Positions 14,518-18,774 of a stretch of DNA of 18,774 bases are shown here, in pieces. The DNA is taken from NCBI GenBank assembly GCA_964620345.1, contig CAZUHK010000038.1, positions 1 through 18,774 on the forward strand. Reading direction: 5' to 3'. The first letter of the stretch is position 1; each line of letters begins with the position of its first letter. The notes beneath the pieces were generated by a model that was given only the letters and a program-made list of their open reading frames with translations, did no database searches and had not been told where the DNA came from. The stretch comes from CAZUHK01 sp964620345 (GTDB taxonomy: Bacteria; Planctomycetota; Phycisphaerae; Phycisphaerales; Zrk34). Both the position numbers and the translations under genes were made by a program.

Positions 14518-14970
14518 CTAGTACCGGTCGCCAGCGAACTTGATGTTGCCCGGCTTCAGATCGGGGTAGTCGATTCGATAGTTGCGCCACAATGTGTGGT
14601 AAATCATCCAGACGGCCCCCGCGCGCTCGCCGAAAAGATCGGACACCTGGGCCTTCCACAGGTCCGTCGCGTCCGGCCCGAAATCCACACGATGGTCCAG
14701 ATGGGCTTTGCCGAAGTCGATCAGCCATGGCGGACGAACCACGTCCATCTCGATGACCCGAAGCGCATCGTGCTTGCCCCTCAGTCTTGGAACCGTATGC
14801 CCGCACACCGCGTTGACGTCGTGTCGCCGTAATCTGCTGTATGCCCGTAGTTCCTGGTTGTATGTCGCCTCGCGCTTGATTATTTTGATGGCTGTAGAGC
14901 GCGTGGTCGAAAAGACGATACCATCCGAACCAGAGCCGAGTTTTCGTTCGATGGAATCGCGCCGTCCCAA
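14518..14970 (-). CDS. Miniature protein-kinase-like protein of unknown function
   Basis: A 150-residue cytoplasmic protein with kinase-like motifs but only about half the length of a kinase domain (about 250-300). A glycine-rich loop LGSGSDGIVF (11-20) is followed by an AIK lysine (K29) and a candidate helix-C glutamate (E40). DLKPGN (137-142) looks like the catalytic loop. A DFG-like triplet (85-87, in LIDFGKAHLD) comes before it, the reverse of the usual order. The protein ends eight residues after GN, with no APE or C-lobe helices, and the next codons do not continue the fold in any frame. I recall similar short hypothetical proteins but cannot name a family. The only start in frame is TTG 14970, with no good Shine-Dalgarno site; the frame is open back to 15018, so the N-terminus may be longer or damaged. 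G+C over 14821-15000 is about 55 percent (counted), well below the neighbours, which suggests transfer. Confidence 0.6.
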   Translation of the reverse strand: MGRRDSIERKLGSGSDGIVFSTTRSTAIKIIKREATYNQELRAYSRLRRHDVNAVCGHTVPRLRGKHDALRVIEMDVVRPPWLIDFGKAHLDHRVDFGPDATDLWKAQVSDLFGERAGAVWMIYHTLWRNYRIDYPDLKPGNIKFAGDRY

Positions 14971-15007
14971 GTAGCGGGTTGCGCGTTCTTCAGCGTCGGA
15001 ATGGTAG

Positions 15008-15280
15008 ATGTCTATGAATCAAGCAACCGCTTTGGGTGACACGCACTACTCCGCCAGGGTTGACCTCTGGCTGGAAACCCATGAAGTCTGTATCCCGCTG
15101 GCGAGGGTGAGTGCAAGCACGGTAACACCGCAATGGCCACGACCGCTACCACTGGGCCCGGCCGATCTGGTGGTGCAGGTGGACGGCCAACCACACCGTC
15201 GGCGCGTGGTCATCGATGCGGATCCTGCTGAGACGGCTGCGGACGTGCAATATCGTCCCCTGGACGAAGTCCCCTTCTGA
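15008..15280 (+). CDS. Small protein of unknown function, divergent from the kinase-like gene
   Basis: A 90-residue protein that I do not recognise with certainty. It has no signal peptide or membrane segment. The pattern DLWLETHEVCIPLARV followed by ADLVVQVDGQPHRRRVVI suggests alternating beta strands, as in a small beta-barrel or sheet protein. The central VQVDG-x4-RRRVVI part reminds me of short hypothetical proteins found beside mini-kinase genes in other bacteria, but this cannot be checked here. Starts ATG 15008 and ATG 15014 are both possible. It begins 37 bp from the kinase-like start on the opposite strand and shares its lower G+C at that end, so they may be one transferred unit. Ends 61 bp from the convergent epimerase gene. 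Confidence 0.5.
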   Translation: MSMNQATALGDTHYSARVDLWLETHEVCIPLARVSASTVTPQWPRPLPLGPADLVVQVDGQPHRRRVVIDADPAETAADVQYRPLDEVPF

Positions 15281-15341
15281 ACAAGCACACACATCCCCGC
15301 CGCATTGGCGGATTCCACCCCGGTCCGATGGGGCCCGATTG

Positions 15342-16247
15342 TCAGTCCAGCACGGCGCCCAGGGCCTGGGCGAGGGTGGGGTGCTCGAAGCGGTAGCCGG
15401 ACTCCAGCAGGCGGTGGGGCGCGACGCGCTGCGAGCTGAACAGCACGTGCTGGGCCATCTCGCCGGTGAGGATGTTGAGGAACTGCTCGGGCACGCCCAG
15501 CACCGTCGGTCGGCGCAGGGCCCGGCCCAGTTCGCGGGTGAACTGCTCGTTGGTCACCGGCTCGGGGGCGGTGAAGTTGTACGGGCCGCTGGCCTCGGGC
15601 AAATCCAGCAGGTGGAGCATGCCGCCGATCACATCGGGCATGCTGATCCACGGCCAGTACTGCTGGCCATCGCCGAGTCTGCCGCCCAGGCCCATGCGGA
15701 AGATCGGCAGCATCTTGCCCAGCGCCCCGCCGCGCTGGCTGAGCACCATGCCCAGGCGCATGAAGGCGGTGTTGACGCCCGCGTCGATGGCCGGCTGGGC
15801 CGCGGCCTCCCACCGCCGGCAGATCTCCGCGAAGAAGCCCGAGCCGGACGGGGCGGTTTCATCGAGCAGCTCGTCGCCGCGGTCGCCGTAGAAGCCGGTG
15901 GCCGAGGCGTTGAGCCAGATGCGCGGCGGTTCGACCAGGCCGGCCAGGGCGCCGGCGAGCGTGGCGGTCGCATCGGTGCGGGAGGTGAGCAGGCGTTTTT
16001 TCTTTTTGCTGGTCCACCAGCCCGAGGCGATGTTCTCGCCGCAGAGATTGATCACCGCGTCGACGCCGCGGAAGAGGTCGGCATCGATCCGCCCGGCGCC
16101 CGGCTGCCAGGTGCTGTAGGTGCCCATCGGGGCCTTGAAGCCGGTGTCGGGCCGCACCAGCCGCGTGACGCGATGGCCCCGGCTCTGCAGTTCATAGACC
16201 AGGGCCTGGCCGATCAATCCCGTCGAGCCGGCGATGACGATGTGCAT
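15342..16247 (-). CDS. TIGR01777 family NAD(P)-dependent epimerase
   Basis: A 301-residue short-chain dehydrogenase/epimerase of the YfcH/SulA-like TIGR01777 group. The Rossmann loop is IAGSTGLIG (5-13). Family hallmarks follow in order: VINLCGENIASGWWT, SRTDAT, then LNASATGFYGDRGDELLDE with the SxxxFYG active-site block, and a C-terminal DUF1731-like domain with GVPEQFLNILTGEMA and LLESGYRFEHP. The substrate of this family is unknown. ATG 16247 was chosen because conserved sequence begins MHIVIAGSTG; a 19-residue extension to 16304 has no family support. Shine-Dalgarno support is weak (GGGAAAGG about 12 nt upstream). Transcribed alone. Confidence 0.9.
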   Translation of the reverse strand: MHIVIAGSTGLIGQALVYELQSRGHRVTRLVRPDTGFKAPMGTYSTWQPGAGRIDADLFRGVDAVINLCGENIASGWWTSKKKKRLLTSRTDATATLAGALAGLVEPPRIWLNASATGFYGDRGDELLDETAPSGSGFFAEICRRWEAAAQPAIDAGVNTAFMRLGMVLSQRGGALGKMLPIFRMGLGGRLGDGQQYWPWISMPDVIGGMLHLLDLPEASGPYNFTAPEPVTNEQFTRELGRALRRPTVLGVPEQFLNILTGEMAQHVLFSSQRVAPHRLLESGYRFEHPTLAQALGAVLD

Positions 16248-16375
16248 GGAAGAATCGCCTTTCCCAGGCCGACTAACCCGTAGCCGACCGATCAAGCCGG
16301 CCATTGTAGCGACGGCGCGGCGCGTGTGAAGCGACGGACCAGGGCGCGTGAACGCTCAGCCGAAGTTTCACGGTG

Positions 16376-16392
16376 ATTGTCCCAAGGACAAT
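16376..16392. promoter_or_regulatory. Perfect inverted repeat upstream of the alkaline phosphatase (possible operator)
   Basis: ATTGTCC at 16376-16382 and GGACAAT at 16386-16392 flank a 3-bp centre. It lies in the spacer between the divergent epimerase and phosphatase genes, about 95 bp from the phosphatase start. Length and symmetry fit a dimeric repressor or activator site. No T-run follows, so it is not a terminator. Confidence 0.4.
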
Positions 16393-16445
16393 GTGATCGG
16401 TCACGCGGCGGACTGCCCTGGCGCCTTGCTGGTATTTTCCCGCTG

Positions 16446-16465
16446 GTGTTAACACAGCTCTAACG
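16446..16465 (+). promoter_or_regulatory. Possible Pho-box-like direct repeat overlapping a GTGTTAACAC palindrome
   Basis: TTAACA at 16449-16454 and CTAACG at 16460-16465 are 11 bp apart. The second ends 9 bp before the -10-like TAAGAT. PhoP/PhoB sites are direct repeats of 11-bp period placed just upstream of -10 boxes, so this fits control by phosphate starvation. GTGTTAACAC (16446-16455) is also a perfect palindrome and could be a different operator. Only two repeat units are seen. Confidence 0.3.
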
Positions 16466-16474
16466 TGGCGCGTG

Positions 16475-16480
16475 TAAGAT
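16475..16480 (+). promoter_or_regulatory. Probable -10 element of a leaderless phosphatase transcript
   Basis: TAAGAT ends 7 nt before the ATG at 16488, the same spacing as at trkA and the acyltransferase. No Shine-Dalgarno site is present between them. Confidence 0.45.
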
Positions 16481-16487
16481 TGCAGCC

Positions 16488-17975
16488 ATGATGAACCCAC
16501 AACGATGGACACGGCGGCGGGTGTTGAAGGTCGGTGGCGGCGCGGCGGTGCTCGCGGCCGGCGGCGGGCTGAGCGGCGGGTGCCAGCCCAAGCGCTCGGC
16601 GCCCGCGGTGGCGAAGACCAGCCGGCCCCGGAACGTGATCTTCTGCGTCAGCGATGGCATGAGCGCCGGCGTGCCGGCCATGGCCGAGCAGTTCGATCGG
16701 CTCGTGCGCGACGGCCGGGGCACGCGCTGGCAACAGCTCATGCAGAACACCGCGGCGACGCACGGCTACCTGCACACCGCCTCGGCCAGCTCGCTGGTGA
16801 CCGACTCGGCCGCCGCGGCCAGCGCCTGGGGCGCCGGCTCGCGCGTGGCCAACGGCACGCTGAACATCCTGCCCGAGGGCACGCGACTGGTCCCCCTCGC
16901 GGTCAGCGCGCGAAACCGCGGCATGAAGGTCGGCCTGGCGAGCACCGACAAGATCGTCGGCGCCACGCCCGCGGGCTTCGTCGCCGTCCAGCCCAGCCGA
17001 AACAACTACGATGCGATCGCCCTGGACTACCTCGACGTGGTCGACGTGCTGCTGGGCGGCGGGCGGAAGTTCTTCTCCCCCGGCACGCGCGCCGATGAGC
17101 TGGATGTGATCGGCAAGTACCGCACGCGCGGCTACACGGTGGTGAACGACCGCGAACGCCTGCTGGCCGGCGGCGGCGACGGGGCGAAGCTGCTGGGCCT
17201 GTTCGCCCAGGACGTGATGCCCTACACGCTGGAGCATCGCCACGACGGTGAACTGCGGCGAACCACGCCCACGCTCGCGGAGATGAGCCGGGCCGCGCTC
17301 GATCGTCTGGCCGGCGCCGAGCAGGGGTTCGTGCTGCAGATCGAAGGCGCGCGGATCGATCACGCCGGTCACGCCAACGACGCCGCGGCGATGCTGTGGG
17401 ATCAGCTCGCGTTCGACGACGCGGTGCGCGTCGCGCTGGACTTCGCCGCCGACGACGGCCAGACCCTGGTCATCGTGACCAGCGATCACGGCTGTGCCAA
17501 CCCCGGCCTCAACGGCTACGGGCCGTCGTACAACCACTCAACCCAACACTTCCAGCGGATGGCGAAGGTCAAGCGCACGATCGCGGCGATGCACAACGAC
17601 GCCTCGGCCCGGGCCAAGGGCGGCGACAATGCCCGGGCGACCCGCGAGGCGATCATCGCCGGCACGGACATCGCGATCAGCGATCAGGAGGCCGCGCTGC
17701 TGGCCGAGGGCTGGAACGACGCCGACCGGCTGACCGACGCCAACGCGCAGCATCGCAGGTGGTTCGCCCAGTGGGCGCAGGTGCTGGGCAACCACACCGG
17801 CGTGCAGTTCACGGGGACTTCCCACACCAACGATCACATGATCCTCACCGCCATCGGCCCGGGCGCCGGGGCGCTCGCGGGCCTGCGGCATCACACCGAC
17901 GTACACCACATCCTCGCCGACCACCTGCGGATCGCCCACCGCAACCCCACGGCCGCGGCGGCGACGGTGGCTTGA
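16488..17975 (+). CDS. Tat-exported lipoprotein alkaline phosphatase, PhoA family
   Basis: A 495-residue alkaline phosphatase superfamily enzyme that releases phosphate from organic esters outside the cytoplasm. The N-terminus has a twin-arginine motif (RRRVLKVGG, 9-17) and a lipobox LSGGC with C32, so a lipid-anchored periplasmic protein is likely. Catalytic parts are complete: metal Asp56 in CVSDGMS, nucleophile S107 in VTDSAAAASA, EGARIDHAGH with further metal ligands, VTSDHG, and a late His in GTSHTNDHM. Start ATG 16488 is followed at once by ATG 16491. The spacer upstream carries an inverted repeat and a possible Pho box, which agrees with phosphate control. It is transcribed alone, with a repeat-rich region downstream. 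Symbol withheld because several PhoA-like families share these motifs. Confidence 0.92.
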   Translation: MMNPQRWTRRRVLKVGGGAAVLAAGGGLSGGCQPKRSAPAVAKTSRPRNVIFCVSDGMSAGVPAMAEQFDRLVRDGRGTRWQQLMQNTAATHGYLHTASASSLVTDSAAAASAWGAGSRVANGTLNILPEGTRLVPLAVSARNRGMKVGLASTDKIVGATPAGFVAVQPSRNNYDAIALDYLDVVDVLLGGGRKFFSPGTRADELDVIGKYRTRGYTVVNDRERLLAGGGDGAKLLGLFAQDVMPYTLEHRHDGELRRTTPTLAEMSRAALDRLAGAEQGFVLQIEGARIDHAGHANDAAAMLWDQLAFDDAVRVALDFAADDGQTLVIVTSDHGCANPGLNGYGPSYNHSTQHFQRMAKVKRTIAAMHNDASARAKGGDNARATREAIIAGTDIAISDQEAALLAEGWNDADRLTDANAQHRRWFAQWAQVLGNHTGVQFTGTSHTNDHMILTAIGPGAGALAGLRHHTDVHHILADHLRIAHRNPTAAAATVA

Positions 17976-18014
17976 CCGATTCCCCGCTGCACGCGGTCGT
18001 CGCGTGTTGGATGC

Positions 18015-18042
18015 CACACAGCATCCCGAAGGATGCTGTGTG
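18015..18042. repeat. Perfect 12-bp hairpin with CGAA loop
   Basis: CACACAGCATCC (18015-18026), loop CGAA, and its exact complement (18031-18042). It starts 40 bp after the phosphatase stop codon. Preceded by GGATGC at 18009-18014, comparable to GGGTGC at 4649-4654 before the other repeat. No T-run follows directly, so a classical terminator is not supported. Confidence 0.85.
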
Positions 18043-18063
18043 CGGGACCGGCCAACGCTTCGG

Positions 18064-18091
18064 CACACACCACGCTGCGCGATGGTGTGTG
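18064..18091. repeat. Second hairpin of the same spacer
   Basis: CACACACCA (18064-18072) pairs perfectly with TGGTGTGTG (18083-18091); CGC and GCG inside the loop extend the stem with one bulge. Together with 18015-18042 it reproduces the two-hairpin layout of the repeat at 4649-4760, with a different core sequence. Confidence 0.8.
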
Positions 18092-18108
18092 ATGCCCTTG
18101 CTCAGCTT

Positions 18109-18135
18109 GATCCTGTCGATCCGGTCAATCCTGTC
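18109..18135 (+). repeat. 9-bp tandem repeat, GATCCTGTC units
   Basis: Three consecutive nonamers: GATCCTGTC (18109-18117), GATCCGGTC (18118-18126) and AATCCTGTC (18127-18135). A weaker 9-bp periodicity continues at 18152-18178 (GTCCGCGCT, TCGGCGTCT, TTGCGGTTG). It lies in the 231-bp spacer between the phosphatase and GT39 genes. No coding function is evident. Confidence 0.8.
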
Positions 18136-18200
18136 TGAATGAATCTTTTTTGTCCGCGCTTCGGCGTCTTTGCGGTTGCTCGGGTTCGCCGGCGTTGGGG

Positions 18201-18206
18201 TACGAT
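18201..18206 (+). promoter_or_regulatory. Probable -10 element of the GT39 gene
   Basis: TACGAT ends 6 nt before ATG 18213 (and directly abuts ATG 18207). TTGCTC at 18176-18181 is a poor -35 at 19 bp. The pattern matches the other leaderless-type starts in the window. Confidence 0.4.
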
Positions 18207-18212
18207 ATGCCC

Positions 18213-18774
18213 ATGAGCCGCATGCGGACGGTGCTTGTGCTGGTGGTGGCGTCGCTGCCGATCTTCTTTGATCTGGGCGGCGTGCCGCTGGGGCCTCGGT
18301 CCGACGGGCGGTACGCGGCGGTGGCGCGGACGATGGCCGAGTCGTCCACACTGGCCGGCTGGCTCGTGCCGCACTTCGAGGGCGAGCCGCACCTGACCAA
18401 GCCGCCGCTGACCTATTGGGCGCAGGCGGCGCTCATCCGCTTGCTGGGCCCCAATGAATGGGCGGTGCGATTGCCCTCGGCGATCGCGGGGCTGGCGGTG
18501 TTGCTGGGCACGTTCTGGATGGGTCGGCACATCGGCGGGCGGCGCGTGGGGCTGCTGGCCGCGGGCGTGCTGGCGGTCATGCCGCTGCACATCGTGGTGC
18601 ATCGGCTCACGCTGACCGATGGGTTGCTGGCGCCCTGCTGGCTGGGGGTGTTGTGCGCCGCGTACCTGGCGGTGGAGCAGCCCGAGCGTCGGCGGTGGCC
18701 GATGCTGTTGTGGGCGGCGGTGGCGGTGGGCTGGCTGGTGAAGGGGCCGATCGTGCTGATCGCGCTGGGCGTGG
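18213..18774 (+). CDS. GT39/ArnT-like membrane glycosyltransferase, C-terminus beyond the window
   Basis: The first 187 residues of a polytopic membrane protein; the frame is open to the last base. The first helix (about 5-22) is followed by the catalytic loop SDGRYAAVARTMAES, where the Asp (about residue 31) is the expected acidic residue in ArnT/PMT enzymes. HFEGEPHLTKPPLTYWAQAA follows, the characteristic KPPLxYW motif that binds the lipid donor. Alternating hydrophobic helices continue to the edge. These enzymes transfer sugars from polyprenyl-phosphate carriers to lipids or proteins on the outer side of the membrane; the acceptor is unknown. Starts ATG 18207, 18213 and 18222 are all possible. 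18213 was chosen for spacing from TACGAT. Confidence 0.88.
   Translation, partial: MSRMRTVLVLVVASLPIFFDLGGVPLGPRSDGRYAAVARTMAESSTLAGWLVPHFEGEPHLTKPPLTYWAQAALIRLLGPNEWAVRLPSAIAGLAVLLGTFWMGRHIGGRRVGLLAAGVLAVMPLHIVVHRLTLTDGLLAPCWLGVLCAAYLAVEQPERRRWPMLLWAAVAVGWLVKGPIVLIALGV

Noticed and set aside
15297..15311. Small hairpin CCGCC-5-GGCGG between convergent genes as a terminator
   Set aside because: It has only a 5-bp stem with no T-run on either strand and could easily arise by chance at this G+C.
18064..18151. Intrinsic terminator after the phosphatase gene, using the T6 run at 18146-18151
   Set aside because: The T-run is more than 50 nt beyond the nearest hairpin, too far for factor-independent termination.

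Overview
The window looks like chromosomal DNA from a high-G+C bacterium, most likely a planctomycete of the Phycisphaerae or a close relative. This is inferred from gene content, not from a marker gene: a C30-type carotenoid cluster, a DUF2092-thioredoxin fusion, tandem URO-D family proteins, a Tat lipoprotein alkaline phosphatase, and small tandem repeats in the spacers. Coding is dense, codons are strongly G/C-ending, and no rRNA, tRNA, CRISPR array, integrase or transposase was seen.

Layout. Bases 1-1587: a secreted DUF2092/TlpA-type thioredoxin protein on the minus strand, flanked by two copies of a hairpin repeat. Bases 1588-4606: the Trk potassium uptake pair, trkA then trkH, with two kinds of 7-bp tandem repeat between them. 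Bases 4649-5264: a complete copy of the hairpin repeat, then a Bcp/PrxQ peroxiredoxin. Bases 5343-12083: five plus-strand genes in tight order (CrtN-like desaturase, aldehyde dehydrogenase, second CrtN/CrtP-like oxidoreductase, PlsC-type acyltransferase, CrtQ-like glycosyltransferase). Together they could turn a C30 polyene into a glycosylated, acylated carotenoid acid like staphyloxanthin. No C30 condensing enzyme is present, so the precursor must come from elsewhere in the genome. Bases 12094-14394: two minus-strand URO-D superfamily genes, probably one operon. Bases 14518-15280: a short lower-G+C island with a miniature protein-kinase-like gene diverging from a small unknown gene. Bases 15342-16247: a TIGR01777 epimerase. 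Bases 16488-17975: a PhoA-family alkaline phosphatase with a possible phosphate-starvation control region. Bases 17976-18206: a repeat-rich spacer. From 18213: the start of a GT39/ArnT-like membrane glycosyltransferase that runs off the window.

Three points matter most. (1) The C30 carotenoid tailoring cluster. (2) The divergent mini-kinase/small-protein pair, whose kinase-like motifs (DFG-like before DLKPGN) are in reverse of the usual order; this is the best candidate for something undescribed. (3) Five start codons preceded at 6-8 nt by a -10-like hexamer, which suggests leaderless transcription is common here, while genes inside operons carry Shine-Dalgarno sites instead.
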